A DNA stretch of 43,303 nt from Candidatus Rokuibacteriota bacterium (GTDB taxonomy: Bacteria; Methylomirabilota; Methylomirabilia; Rokubacteriales; CSP1-6). The position numbers and the translations under genes are program-made. The stretch lies in NCBI GenBank assembly GCA_016184365.1, contig JACPCW010000102.1, positions 1-43,303 on the forward strand, read 5' to 3'. Positions within the stretch are counted from its first letter, which is position 1, and each line of letters begins with the position of its first letter. The notes beneath the pieces were generated by a model. The model worked only from the letters and a program-made list of their open reading frames with translations. It had not been told where the DNA came from and ran no database searches. Positions 7,169 to 16,266 of the stretch are shown here, one piece after another.

Positions 7169-10100
7169 TCATTCTAGTCGCATCGCCATCGCCTCGAACA
7201 TGGCCTCGGCGCGCGCGAGGGCGGCCTGCGCCTGCTCGGCCTTCTCGAGCCGCGCGAGCGCGCGGCTCTCGAGGACGTGGCCCCAGGCCTGGGCCGGCCG
7301 CATCCCGAGCTCGGCGGCGCGTGCGATCGCCCGCGTCACGTGCTCGCTCGCCTCGTGCGGATCCGACTCGAGCAGAGTCTCGGCGAGGAGCACCGTCGCG
7401 TGCACCTCGGCGCCCGGCGACTGGACGAGTCGGGTCAGCTCGACCGCGCGACGGGCGAGGCGAACCGCGTCGCCCGTCCGGCCCGAGAGCAGGTAGGCTT
7501 CCGCGAGGCCGCCGGTACGCAGCCACCGTCCGTACGGGTCGCCGATCGCGATGGCCTGCTCGATCCCGGCCTCCAGCCGCTGGACCGCGTCGTGGACTCG
7601 CCCCACGCGCGCGAGCGACGCGGCGAGCGGGGCCGTGATCAGCGCGACGTAGACCGGCGCCTCGGCAGCCTGACAGTGCGCGAGCGCCTGCTCGAGCAGG
7701 CTGACCGCTCTCTCGTAGTCGCGCCGGCGGTGGTGCAGCACCCCGAGCCCGAGCCAGGCGAACACCTGCGTCACCGGGTGTCCGATCCGGTGGCCGAGCG
7801 CGACGCCTTCCTCCGCGCGCTCGAGCCCCTCGCCGAACGCGCCGGTCTCGGCGAGCGACCAGGCGAGGACGGTGCGCGAGTACACGGCGGGACACTGCAT
7901 CATGCCGAAGCGTTCCATGGCCCGCTCTCCGTCGAGCAGGACGACGTTCCGCCGACAAAGCTCGGCCGCCTCGTCGTACCGGGCCACGGTGTAGTAGGCG
8001 ACGCCGAGGTAGGCGTTGGTGATGACCTCGATCGCGAGGTCTCCGAGGGCTCGCGCGAGATCGAGCGCCTCGCGGCCATAGCGAATCGCCCGCGGGAAAT
8101 CGAGCATCACCGTGAACTGGTTCGCCAGGAAGGAGGACACGCGGGCGAGCCGCTCGCGGTCGTCGATCTCCCGTGCCAGGCGCTCGGCCTCCTGGAGGTG
8201 CTCGAGCATCCTGCCGAAATCGGCCTGCGGCGTGAGCGCCGTGCGCAGCTCCAGGTGCACCTCGATCGTCTGCTGCCCGCGGTCGCGGCCCGGCGGGAGA
8301 CGAGCGAGCGCGGCCAGCGCGTCCTCGAAGTGAAGGACCGCCGCGCGGTAGGCGCAGCGCGCGATCGCCCGCGTCCCCGCCTGCCGGCAGTACCGCGCGG
8401 CCTTGTCCCAGAGTTCGCCGCGCAGGGCGTGGTAGGCCAGGCGCTCGGCGGGCTCGTCCAGCCGGCCGGCCGGGCGCCGCTCGAGCGCGTCGACCAGTCG
8501 CGCGTCCAACTCGCGACGGCGCTCGCGGAGCAAGCCACCGTACGCCACCTCCTGGGTAAGCGCGTGACGGAAGACGAGCTTCGGCTCCGAGCCGGACTCG
8601 TCAGGGTCGATCAGCTCGGCCGCGTGCAGCCGCGCGACGGCGTCGCCGTCCTCGGCGACGGCATCGAGCAGCGCCATCGGCACCTCGCGGCCAATCACGG
8701 ACGCGGCCTGGAGGACGAGCTTGTCCTCCGGCTGGAGTCGGTCGATCCGCGCGGCCAGCACGTCGTGCACGCTCACCGGCAGCTGGAGCGATGGCGGGGC
8801 GCGGCGGACAGAATAGCGGCCCCGGCCACCCTCGAGGACGCCGAGGTCGGCAAGGTTCCGCACGCTCTCCTCGATGAAGAACGGGTTGCCCTGCGTCCGC
8901 TCGGCGACCATGCGCCGGACCACGACACTCTCGGGCCGATCGCCGAGGAGGTCCCGCAGCAGCTCGTCGGCGTCGCTGCGCGACAGCGGTGCGAGGCCGA
9001 TCTGGCCGTAGTGCGCCTTGCCGCTCCAGCCGAGGTCCGGGCCGGGCCGAGCCGTGACGAGCAGCAGGATCCGGGACGTGGCCACCGCGTCCACGAGCGC
9101 GTCGAGCACCAGCGCGGACTCGCGGTCATTCCACTGGAGGTCCTCGAGCACGACGGAGAGCGGCTCGAGACGGCTCAGGCCCACGAGGAGGCGACGGACG
9201 GCGTCGATCAGCCGTCGCCGACGCGCGGCGAGCTCGAGCACCTCCCAGGCAGGGTTCGGCGCGGCGTCGCCGAGCAGCACGAGCAGCGGTGCAGCGAGGT
9301 CGGCGAGACCCGGCAGGACTGCGAGCGTCCCGTCGACCTTGTCCCGGAGCGCCGCGCCCGCGGCCGCCTCGTCGACCTCGAACACCTGGCGCAGGACCTG
9401 GGTGATCAGCGCGTAGGCCGATCGCTCGTACGGGCTGGCCGCCCCCTGCACGATCCGCCAGCCGGCCAGCGATGCCGAGTGGAGGAACTCCCACGTCAAG
9501 CGTGACTTCCCCACGCCGGCCTCGCCAACGAGCGCGACGATCTGCCCGTGCCCGTTCCGGACGATCGTGGCGGCGTGCGCCAGCTCGGCGAGCTCGTGGT
9601 CGCGGCCGACGAGGTGGCTCACGCCGCGCGCGAGCGCGGCGTGGAGCCGCGACCGGGCCGGACCGAGACCGGTCAGCTCGTAGACGCGCACGGGGGCGTC
9701 GAGCCCGCGCACCGGGACGGGCCCGAGCGGTGTCACCTGCATCCACGCGCCGAGGAGAGCCGCGGTCTCGGCAGTCACGCGGATGGTGCCCGGGTCCGCC
9801 TGCTGTTCCATGCGTGCGGCGAGGTGCGTCGTCTGGCCGACGGCCGTGTAGTCGACGTGGAGATCGCTGCGGATGGAGCGGACGACGACCTCGCCGGAGT
9901 TGAGCCCGATGCGGATGCGCACGGGCAGCCCGGTCGAGACCGGCGCCTCCTCGGCCCAGCGCCTGACCGTCGCCTGCATCTCGAGCGCGGCGTGGCACGC
10001 GCGCACCGCGTGGTCCTCCTGGGCCAGCGGAGCGCCGAAGAGCGCCATGATGCCGTCGCCCATCACCTGATTCACCGTGCCCTCGTAGCGCTGGACGGCG

Positions 10101-10456
10101 GCGATCATGCGGTCGATGACGGGGTCGAGCAGCGCGCGCGCCTCCTCCGGGTCGCGGTCCGCCAGGAGCTCCATCGATCCGCGGACGTCGGCGAAGAGCA
10201 CGGTGACCAGCTTGCGCTCGCCTTCGAGCGCGAGCCGCGACGCGAGCACGCGCCGCACGAGGTGCGCCGCCACCGGCGAGCGCCGGAACGCCGGGCCGCC
10301 GGCCGCATCGAGCGCGGCGCCGCACTGGCCGCAGAAGCGCGCCGCCGGCTCGTTGCCCGCGCCGCAGCCGCCGCACACGACGCTCAGCGCAGCGCCGCAT
10401 CGCGAGCAGAAGCGCCGGTCCTCGAGATTTTCCGCGCGACAGGCGGGACACTGCAT
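7169..10456 (-). CDS. Zinc-ribbon / class III adenylate-guanylate cyclase / AAA ATPase / TPR regulatory protein
   Basis: 1095 aa from ATG 10456-10454. Residues 1-50 contain two zinc ribbons (CPAC..CSRC and CGGC..CGQC). Residues ~80-265 are a class III cyclase domain with both metal-binding aspartates (LFADVRG, D90; MGDGIMALFGAP, D134). An AAA/AfsR-type ATPase follows (GEAGVGKS, 313-320; VVLEDLQWND as Walker B), then from about residue 600 to the end helical TPR-like repeats. This architecture is common in soil bacteria and is usually annotated as a cyclase/ATPase signalling protein; whether it makes cAMP is unknown. It follows the metallopeptidase gene by 23 nt, and its TGA overlaps a possible start of the GrdB-like gene. 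It could tie expression or activity of this operon to a cyclic-nucleotide signal, which is inference. Confidence 0.85.
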   Translation of the reverse strand: MQCPACRAENLEDRRFCSRCGAALSVVCGGCGAGNEPAARFCGQCGAALDAAGGPAFRRSPVAAHLVRRVLASRLALEGERKLVTVLFADVRGSMELLADRDPEEARALLDPVIDRMIAAVQRYEGTVNQVMGDGIMALFGAPLAQEDHAVRACHAALEMQATVRRWAEEAPVSTGLPVRIRIGLNSGEVVVRSIRSDLHVDYTAVGQTTHLAARMEQQADPGTIRVTAETAALLGAWMQVTPLGPVPVRGLDAPVRVYELTGLGPARSRLHAALARGVSHLVGRDHELAELAHAATIVRNGHGQIVALVGEAGVGKSRLTWEFLHSASLAGWRIVQGAASPYERSAYALITQVLRQVFEVDEAAAGAALRDKVDGTLAVLPGLADLAAPLLVLLGDAAPNPAWEVLELAARRRRLIDAVRRLLVGLSRLEPLSVVLEDLQWNDRESALVLDALVDAVATSRILLLVTARPGPDLGWSGKAHYGQIGLAPLSRSDADELLRDLLGDRPESVVVRRMVAERTQGNPFFIEESVRNLADLGVLEGGRGRYSVRRAPPSLQLPVSVHDVLAARIDRLQPEDKLVLQAASVIGREVPMALLDAVAEDGDAVARLHAAELIDPDESGSEPKLVFRHALTQEVAYGGLLRERRRELDARLVDALERRPAGRLDEPAERLAYHALRGELWDKAARYCRQAGTRAIARCAYRAAVLHFEDALAALARLPPGRDRGQQTIEVHLELRTALTPQADFGRMLEHLQEAERLAREIDDRERLARVSSFLANQFTVMLDFPRAIRYGREALDLARALGDLAIEVITNAYLGVAYYTVARYDEAAELCRRNVVLLDGERAMERFGMMQCPAVYSRTVLAWSLAETGAFGEGLERAEEGVALGHRIGHPVTQVFAWLGLGVLHHRRRDYERAVSLLEQALAHCQAAEAPVYVALITAPLAASLARVGRVHDAVQRLEAGIEQAIAIGDPYGRWLRTGGLAEAYLLSGRTGDAVRLARRAVELTRLVQSPGAEVHATVLLAETLLESDPHEASEHVTRAIARAAELGMRPAQAWGHVLESRALARLEKAEQAQAALARAEAMFEAMAMRLE

Positions 10457-10479
10457 CGTGGAACTCGCCGGGCCCGAGC

Positions 10480-12717
10480 TTACGCGATCGACAGCGTGCG
10501 GAGCGCGAGGTTGTTGTCGAACGGGACGAGGTCGCGGCAGACCACCTGCGCGCCCGCCGGCAAGCCCGCCGTCACCGCCGGATCGGCAGCACAGTCGGCA
10601 ACCACGAAGATCGTCTCGCTCCCGCGGGCGGCGGGCGTCCAGGCGAAAGGCCCCACGACCGCGCTCGCTCCCGCGCCGACGCCCGGGACGACGCGCGACG
10701 GCATCGCCGCATCGAGCGCCGTGAAATCGCGCGGCCACGTCGGCGCCGGCGCCGCCGCGCGATACGCCGTGACCGTCACCGCGCCGGAATTCGTGGTGCC
10801 GCGGTTCCGCAATCTCACGTGGAGGTGTGCCGGCTGCCCGCCCTGGAGCGCGGCCGGCGCGGCATTCCCGCCGCCGGCGTCGCTCGTCCAGACGTCGGGC
10901 CCAGCGTCGAGGGTGTCCAGCCAGAGGATCTCGTCGAACGCGTCGTCCCCGCTCACGCTGCCGTAGCCGCCGCCGCGGCGGGCGTCGATGTAGACGTCCA
11001 CCGGCAACCGCGCGTATCCGGGCGCGCCGCGTCGCGCGAAGGTGTCGCGGATGACTTTCACGTGGAGGCCGGGCGGATACCGCCAGCCGTGGAGCTGCGT
11101 GTCCGCCGCCTCGAGCTGCTGCACGGCCTGGGTCACCGTCGCGCCCTCGGTGGGCAGACCGAAGTGGGCGCTCACGTGAAGCCGGATCGCGAGGTCGCGC
11201 GCGGCGGCTCGGGTGGCCGCGATGGCCGAGTCCCCGCCGAGCTTCCGGTAGAGCTCGAACATCGCCGAGCACCAGATCGCGCCCTTGTCGTAGGCCGACG
11301 CATCGGCCCATGCGCGGCCGTCGAAGCGGTCCGGACGGTCGTAGGTGCGGCGGGAGCCGGCCCGGCCGGCGGCGCTGTCGTTCCACGAGAACATCCGGCC
11401 GCGCGTCACCGCGGGGCGGGCGTGCTTGTCGTCGTAGTACACGGCGGCGAGGAAGTCGGGAAACCCCTCCGACAGGCCGCTCTGGTGGTTGCCGGTGGCG
11501 AGACCCGGGTTGATGGAGTCCTGCACGACGTGGCCGTACTCGTGGAGGATCACCATCGCGTCGGTCGCGTCGGGGATTCCGCCCTCGCCGAACACGATGC
11601 GATCGGGCGCGGCCATCGAGAGGTCCTCGCCGCAGAGCGCGTGCGCGTCGACCCGCACCGAGAAGTCGGCGACCGTCTCGAGCTGGAGGTCGTGGCGGAG
11701 GTACTCGCGGAACCGGTCGATGTGGAAGTACGCCATCACGTCCCGGAACTTCCGGTTCCTCCATCCGTAGACGAAGCGGCCGCTCACGCTCTTCGGTTCG
11801 GCGTGCGGCGGCGGATCCAGCTCCTGCATGCGCACCCAGGCGCCGTCCAGGCGGTACGCGCCGTCGCTCGCCCTCGGATGAAGCCGCCGGAGCGCGACGG
11901 CAACGCGCTCGGCGTTGACCCGTGCGGTGGACGACGCCGTCACGAGCCCCGGGTCGCCGCTGGTGACGATCGGGTTCGGGTCGAAGACCTTGCCCGCTCC
12001 CTTCGCGTACGCCATCTCGTCGCGCACGTCGATGACGTGCCCGTCCACGGCGTCGACGAGTACCCGCCAGCGCGAGAGCGGCCGATCCGTGGTGACGCGG
12101 ACGTCCCACGCGAGCAGGTAACGCCCGTTTCGCGGACGCGGGTGACGGTCGAGGATCCGCCGGGCCGTGCGGACGAACGCCGCGCGCACGGGATGCGGCC
12201 GCCGGGACCGGATGACCGGCGGGCGGTCATGCGACCGCTGCCGGTACACGATGAGTCGCGCCGTGAGCTCCTTGTCCGCAAAGCGCCGGAGCAGCCGTGC
12301 CACGACCTCGCGCGCCTGGAGGCGGTCCACGCGGGCCTGCGCCGGGTCGAGGGTGGCCGGGACCTCGTGCTGGTACTGGCTGTAGACGGCGTGGACGCGA
12401 CCGGCGCGGTCGACGTTAACGACCACCTCGCCCGGGTCCACCGGCAGCTCCCGGTGGACCTGGACGAACCTGGCGGAAAGGATGCCCGGTCCGGCGAGCA
12501 CCCGCATGTGCCGGAGGTCGACGAGAGTCGGGTGCCAGCCGAAGGCCGCCGCGTGCGTGCGCATGAACGCGCGCGCCACGGCGTCCGCCGGGAACGGCAC
12601 GATCGGCGCCGCGGGCGCCTCGAGACGGAACCACGCGCGGAGCCGCCCTTGCTCGTCGAACGCTCGGTATCCGCGCGCGATCGGGCTGCTCGCGCGCGGG
12701 GCCCGGGACCCGGCCAC
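10480..12717 (-). CDS. M36/M4-like zinc metallopeptidase with N-terminal FTP-like propeptide
   Basis: 745 aa from GTG 12717-12715. The zinc site is clear: VILHEYGHVVQDS (HExxH) with the third ligand in LSEGFPDFLA about 30 residues on, the gluzincin arrangement of fungalysin/thermolysin relatives. Residues ~40-170 resemble the FTP/PepSY inhibitory propeptide (FGWHPTLVDLRHMRVL...RFVQVHRELPV). The C-terminal ~200 residues look like a beta-rich accessory domain (HLHVRLRNRGTTNSG). Such enzymes are normally exported, yet the N-terminus (MAGSRAPRASSP) has no hydrophobic segment, so either the start is wrong, export is non-classical, or the enzyme is intracellular. Starts 11 nt after the lysine-tailed hypothetical gene, so co-transcribed. 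Confidence 0.8.
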   Translation of the reverse strand: MAGSRAPRASSPIARGYRAFDEQGRLRAWFRLEAPAAPIVPFPADAVARAFMRTHAAAFGWHPTLVDLRHMRVLAGPGILSARFVQVHRELPVDPGEVVVNVDRAGRVHAVYSQYQHEVPATLDPAQARVDRLQAREVVARLLRRFADKELTARLIVYRQRSHDRPPVIRSRRPHPVRAAFVRTARRILDRHPRPRNGRYLLAWDVRVTTDRPLSRWRVLVDAVDGHVIDVRDEMAYAKGAGKVFDPNPIVTSGDPGLVTASSTARVNAERVAVALRRLHPRASDGAYRLDGAWVRMQELDPPPHAEPKSVSGRFVYGWRNRKFRDVMAYFHIDRFREYLRHDLQLETVADFSVRVDAHALCGEDLSMAAPDRIVFGEGGIPDATDAMVILHEYGHVVQDSINPGLATGNHQSGLSEGFPDFLAAVYYDDKHARPAVTRGRMFSWNDSAAGRAGSRRTYDRPDRFDGRAWADASAYDKGAIWCSAMFELYRKLGGDSAIAATRAAARDLAIRLHVSAHFGLPTEGATVTQAVQQLEAADTQLHGWRYPPGLHVKVIRDTFARRGAPGYARLPVDVYIDARRGGGYGSVSGDDAFDEILWLDTLDAGPDVWTSDAGGGNAAPAALQGGQPAHLHVRLRNRGTTNSGAVTVTAYRAAAPAPTWPRDFTALDAAMPSRVVPGVGAGASAVVGPFAWTPAARGSETIFVVADCAADPAVTAGLPAGAQVVCRDLVPFDNNLALRTLSIA

Positions 12718-12728
12718 GCCGCGCCCGG

Positions 12729-13307
12729 TTACTTCTTCTTCGGCTTCGGCGGCTTCTTCGCCGCGGCCTTCGGCTTCGCCATCAGGTCGATCGCGAAGCC
12801 CTGGCTGTTCTCTCCAGGCAAGATGCTCACGCCGTAGACGTAGTGGTCGTTACGGAAGGTGAGCGCGTGGTACGTGGCCGCGATGAGCAGCACGCGGACG
12901 CCGTTCGGACCACAGACGAAGGGATTGAGCTCGATCGTCGTCGCGAACTTCTTGCTGTAGACGCTCGGATCGTAGTTCGTGTCGGAGACGTACGTGACCC
13001 ACTGCTCGTCCGCTGCGACGCCGAGCGCGGCGGCGAGGTCTTGGGCGATCGCGTCGTTCGGGGGCTGCCGCGTCAGCGGCAGCACCGTGTTGTTCTTCCC
13101 GATCATCTGGAAGACGTCGACACGTTCGTCCTGTTTCACGCGCAGGCCGATTTTGATCCGACCCGGCGGCACGAGCGCGGTCTTCACCGTCGCCTCGCTC
13201 TCCTTGTGGATCTTCTTGTTCCCGCCTCCGGCGGCCGGATAGGTCGGATCGCTCCGCTTGACGACCGTGATGTCCCGCTTGCCGCCCCTGAGCCAGTTGC
13301 CTGCCAT
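12729..13307 (-). CDS. Hypothetical protein with lysine/proline-rich C-terminal tail
   Basis: 192 aa from ATG 13307-13305, chosen because GGAGG lies 5 nt upstream. The protein opens with AGNWLRGGKRDITVVKR and contains a predicted mixed alpha/beta core without any signature I recognise. It ends in an Ala/Lys/Pro tail (AAAKKPPKPKKK) that could bind nucleic acid or the envelope surface. No signal peptide or membrane segment. First gene of the run leading to the metallopeptidase, cyclase regulator and Grd-like pair. Confidence 0.7.
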   Translation of the reverse strand: MAGNWLRGGKRDITVVKRSDPTYPAAGGGNKKIHKESEATVKTALVPPGRIKIGLRVKQDERVDVFQMIGKNNTVLPLTRQPPNDAIAQDLAAALGVAADEQWVTYVSDTNYDPSVYSKKFATTIELNPFVCGPNGVRVLLIAATYHALTFRNDHYVYGVSILPGENSQGFAIDLMAKPKAAAKKPPKPKKK

Positions 13308-13579
13308 CGCCGCCTCCGCCCATCCGGGAAGCCGATGCGTCGCTGCATCGACGCGGTCATTCGCCCCGTGCGAGCCCGCATCGGAAGGCACCGTTACCGG
13401 ATCGAGCGCCGCATTTTCGCACGCCGGGTGCGCGGGGGGGGCCGATTTCGCGGGCGTCGTGAAAGGGCGCAACGGCTGGCGTCATGCCGCGCGATCGGCG
13501 CCAGGCACGCACGACGACGGCCCTCGAGGCTCCCGGGGGCAGGTCGGCGCCCCGGTGATCAGCGATCACACGGCTTCAA
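13308..13579. other. Intergenic stretch without recognisable gene
   Basis: Between the decayed HTH gene and the start of the lysine-tailed hypothetical gene I see no conserved frame, hairpin repeat or RNA gene. It should carry the promoter of the run transcribed from 13307, but no convincing -35/-10 pair was found by eye. Confidence 0.4.
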
Positions 13580-13911
13580 TCACACCAGATCCAGGTGTTT
13601 CTCCTCGAGCCACTCGAGTATCGTTAGCCGGAACTTCGTCGCTTCGGCGAGGAGTTCACGGAGGCTTGAAGGCCGGATTGCACGAGAGACAGACGCTCTC
13701 CCGTGAGGTCCGCAAGTTCTCGCTGATAGAAATCGCGATCGGGATTCATCAGAAGTGTCCGCAAGAGCGCGATGACGGCATGGCCCGAGAAAATCGCTGC
13801 GAGGCCATGCCCGCGCCGGGTGCGGCGCGTGACAGCCACCGCCCGTTTCCGACCTGTCCGGCTGGTCGGAGAACCTTTCGGATTGGTTTTACGACCATTG
13901 GTTCTGGTCAC
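13580..13911 (-). pseudogene. Decayed winged-helix (ArsR-like) regulator fragment
   Basis: A GTG-started frame at 13911 encodes a basic leader and then IFSGHAVIALLRTLLMNP and DRDFYQRELADLTGERLSLVQ, which resembles the winged helix found in nucleotidyltransferase-linked and ArsR-like regulators. After SLVQ the frame degenerates to a TAG near 13624. The neighbouring frame instead reads LRELLAEATKFRLTILEWLEE and closes at TGA 13582-13580, as expected for a frameshift within a once-longer gene. Function is lost or doubtful. It lies 33 bp downstream of the ettA stop. Confidence 0.5.
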
Positions 13912-13944
13912 AGCCGGAGTGCACCCCAGGGCCAGGCAAGGCGC

Positions 13945-15624
13945 TCAGGCGCGCGGCAGGCGCTTGTAGCGGAGGCGGTGCGGCTGCTCGGCGTCGGCGC
14001 CGAGCCGGCGCTTGCGGTCGGCTTCGTAGTCCTGGTAGTTGCCCTCGAACCACACGCACCTGCCCTCGTCCTCGAACGCGAGCATGTGCGTGGCGATGCG
14101 GTCGAGGAACCACCGGTCGTGACTGATGACCACGACGCAGCCGGCGAACGCGAGCAGCCCGTCTTCGAGCGCCCGCAGCGTGTCGACGTCGAGGTCGTTC
14201 GTCGGCTCGTCGAGCAGCAGGACGTTCGCGCCGCTCCGCAGCACCTTGGCGAGGTGCAGGCGGTTCCGCTCGCCACCGGACAGCTCGCCGACGAGCTTCT
14301 GCTGGTCGCTCCCCTTGAAGTTCAGGGACGCGACGTACGCCCGCGACTGCATCTTCCGTCCGCCGACGTCCATGATGTCCAGGCCGTCGGAGATCTCTTC
14401 CCACACGGTGCGCTTCGCGTCGAGCGCATCGCGGCTCTGGTCGACGTAGCCGAGGCGCACCGTCTCGCCGAGGCGCAGGGTGCCGCCGTCCGGCTCCTCC
14501 TGACCCGCGATCATGCGGAACAGCGTCGTCTTGCCGGCGCCGTTCGGACCGATGACGCCGACGATGCCGCCGGGCGGCAGCTTGAACGACAGGCCGTCGA
14601 TGAGCACGCGGTCGCCGTAGGCCTTGAGGAGCTTCTCCGCCTCGATGACCAGATCGCCGAGCCGCGGGCCGGGCGGGATGACGATCTCGAGCGCGCCGGC
14701 GCGCTGCTCGACCGACTCGTTCACCATCTGGTCGTAGGCCTTGAGACGCGCCTTGGACTTCGCCTGCCGCGCGCGCGGCGACATCTGCACCCACTCGAGC
14801 TCGCGCTCGAGGGTGCGCTGCCGCGCCTTGTCCGCCTTTTCCTCCTGCGCGAGCCGCGTCTGCTTCTGCGCGAGCCACGAGGTGTAGTTGCCCTCCCACG
14901 GAATGCCGGCCCCGCGGTCGAGCTCGAGGATCCACTTGGCGACGTTGTCGAGGAAGTAGCGATCGTGCGTGATCGCGACGACCGTGCCGGGATATTCGTG
15001 CAGGAAGCGCTCGAGCCACGCGACGGATTCGGCGTCGAGATGGTTCGTCGGCTCGTCGAGCAGCAGCATGTCGGGCTTCGCGAGCAGGAGCCGGCACAGC
15101 GCGACGCGGCGGCGCTCGCCGCCGGAGATCTTCGTGACGTCGGCGTCGCCGGGCGGACACCGGAGCGCGTCCATGGCGAGCTCCACCGTCCGGTCGAGGT
15201 CCCACGCGTTCGTCGCGTCGATACGATCCTGGAGCCGCGACTGCTCGTCGAGCAGCGCGTTCATGTCGTCCTCCGACAGCTCCTCGGCGAACTTCGCGCT
15301 CACCTCGTCGAAGCGCGTCAGCAGCGCGCGCGTCTCGGCCACACCGTCCTCGACGTTGCCGCGCACGTCCTTCGCGGGATCGAGCTGCGGCTCCTGCGGC
15401 AGATAGCCGATCCGCAGGCCGTCGGCGGGAAACGCCTCGCCGATGAAATCGTCGTCGGCGCCGGCCATGATGCGCAGCAGGCTCGACTTGCCCGATCCGT
15501 TGGGACCGATCACGCCGATCTTGGCGCCGTGGAAGAACGACAGGTAGATGCCGCGCAGGATCTCCCGCTTCGGCGGGACGACCTTGCGCAGGTCCTTCAT
15601 GACGAACGCGTATTCGCCGGCCAA
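13945..15624 (-). CDS. ettA: Energy-dependent translational throttle protein EttA (ABC-F)
   Basis: 559 aa from TTG 15624-15622 with GGAG about 10 nt upstream. Two ABC ATPase domains in tandem: GPNGSGKSS (Walker A, ~40), [10 protein letters not shown] and [11 protein letters not shown] in the first; [21 protein letters not shown] and [11 protein letters not shown] in the second, separated by the ABC-F linker ([18 protein letters not shown]). Length and spacing match EttA, which binds the ribosomal E site and gates entry into elongation according to ATP/ADP ratio. Cytoplasmic, no membrane segments. Its last 271 bp are duplicated near 2147-2419. A hairpin repeat lies 16 nt upstream of the start, so it falls in the 5' untranslated region. 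Confidence 0.93.
   Translation of the reverse strand: MAGEYAFVMKDLRKVVPPKREILRGIYLSFFHGAKIGVIGPNGSGKSSLLRIMAGADDDFIGEAFPADGLRIGYLPQEPQLDPAKDVRGNVEDGVAETRALLTRFDEVSAKFAEELSEDDMNALLDEQSRLQDRIDATNAWDLDRTVELAMDALRCPPGDADVTKISGGERRRVALCRLLLAKPDMLLLDEPTNHLDAESVAWLERFLHEYPGTVVAITHDRYFLDNVAKWILELDRGAGIPWEGNYTSWLAQKQTRLAQEEKADKARQRTLERELEWVQMSPRARQAKSKARLKAYDQMVNESVEQRAGALEIVIPPGPRLGDLVIEAEKLLKAYGDRVLIDGLSFKLPPGGIVGVIGPNGAGKTTLFRMIAGQEEPDGGTLRLGETVRLGYVDQSRDALDAKRTVWEEISDGLDIMDVGGRKMQSRAYVASLNFKGSDQQKLVGELSGGERNRLHLAKVLRSGANVLLLDEPTNDLDVDTLRALEDGLLAFAGCVVVISHDRWFLDRIATHMLAFEDEGRCVWFEGNYQDYEADRKRRLGADAEQPHRLRYKRLPRA
13961..14231 (-). repeat. Copy 2 of a ~272-bp direct repeat (inside ettA)
   Basis: Source copy of the repeat seen at 2147-2419, within the intact ettA C-terminal coding sequence. 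Similarity stops abruptly at about 14231 and about 13961. Confidence 0.9.
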
Positions 15625-15639
15625 TTTGATTTATCTCCT

Positions 15640-15714
15640 GGGGGGCCCCGACATGGCCCCCCAGACCCCCCGGCGCTCGGAGCGTCCCGGGAAACCCGTG
15701 CCGCTCCTCGATAA
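15640..15714 (-). repeat. Hairpin repeat copy A (upstream of ettA)
   Basis: Minus-strand reading shows the shared order: CGAGGAGCGGCACGG, a GAGCG box, G-run, spacer, then the hairpin arms around CATGTC at 15640-15662. The hairpin is 16 nt before the ettA start codon. Same family as 26883-26936, 29748-29826, 32503-32593, 34897-34939 and 41075-41150. Confidence 0.8.
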
Positions 15715-15730
15715 CCGCATGCGTCGCATG

Positions 15731-16189
15731 TTATGCCGCTCCCAGCAGTCGCCGGTGCTCCGGCATCATGCATCGGTCCTGCACCACGCGGATGCCCGCG
15801 CGGGCGAGGAGCGCCGCCGCCTCGTCGTTGCGGATGCCGAGCTGAAACCACACCGCCTTCGGCCGCCACGGCAGCGCGAGGATCTCGCGCGCATGGCCCG
15901 GCAGGTACTCCGGACGCCGGAAGACGTCGATCACGTCGACCGGTGCTTCGAGATCGGCGAGCGCGCCGACGATCTGCTCACCGAAGACGACGTGGCCCAT
16001 CAGCGTCGGGTTCACGGGGTGGATCTTGTAGCCGCGCGACTCGAGATACGCCGGCACGTAGTACGCGGGCGCCGAGCGCACGACTTTTGCGCCCAGCACG
16101 GCAACCGTGCGCGCAGTTCGCAGAATCTGCGCGAGCCCGGCGTCGTCATCGACGAGATTGCTGGTCCACGTGTCTCGATCGTTGCTCAT
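15731..16189 (-). CDS. CoA-binding (Rossmann) domain protein, YccU family
   Basis: 152 aa from ATG 16189-16187. Single-domain Rossmann fold: ARTVAVLGAK near residue 28, YKIHPVNPTLMG, APVDVIDVFRRPEYLP, AVWFQLGIRNDEAA, and a final VQDRCMMPEHRR. These blocks are diagnostic of the small CoA_binding family (YccU-like); the family's biochemical role is poorly defined. The first glycine motif reads GAKVVRSAPAYYVP in place of the more usual GAS...RPSY. Transcribed toward ettA and separated from it by a hairpin repeat. Start is uncertain because no strong Shine-Dalgarno is visible. Confidence 0.85.
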   Translation of the reverse strand: MSNDRDTWTSNLVDDDAGLAQILRTARTVAVLGAKVVRSAPAYYVPAYLESRGYKIHPVNPTLMGHVVFGEQIVGALADLEAPVDVIDVFRRPEYLPGHAREILALPWRPKAVWFQLGIRNDEAAALLARAGIRVVQDRCMMPEHRRLLGAA

Positions 16190-16266
16190 TTTCACAGACT
16201 CGCCTCGCACACGCTTCGCGCCGTGCGGCGGCTTCGCCCTTCCATCGTCATCGTACCCGAAACGGC

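Noticed and set aside
10457..12109. N-terminal extension of the cyclase-ATPase gene over the peptidase gene
   Set aside because: The extension is low-complexity Arg/Gly text in the wrong frame of a clearly conserved peptidase; the zinc ribbon starts at the ATG at 10456.
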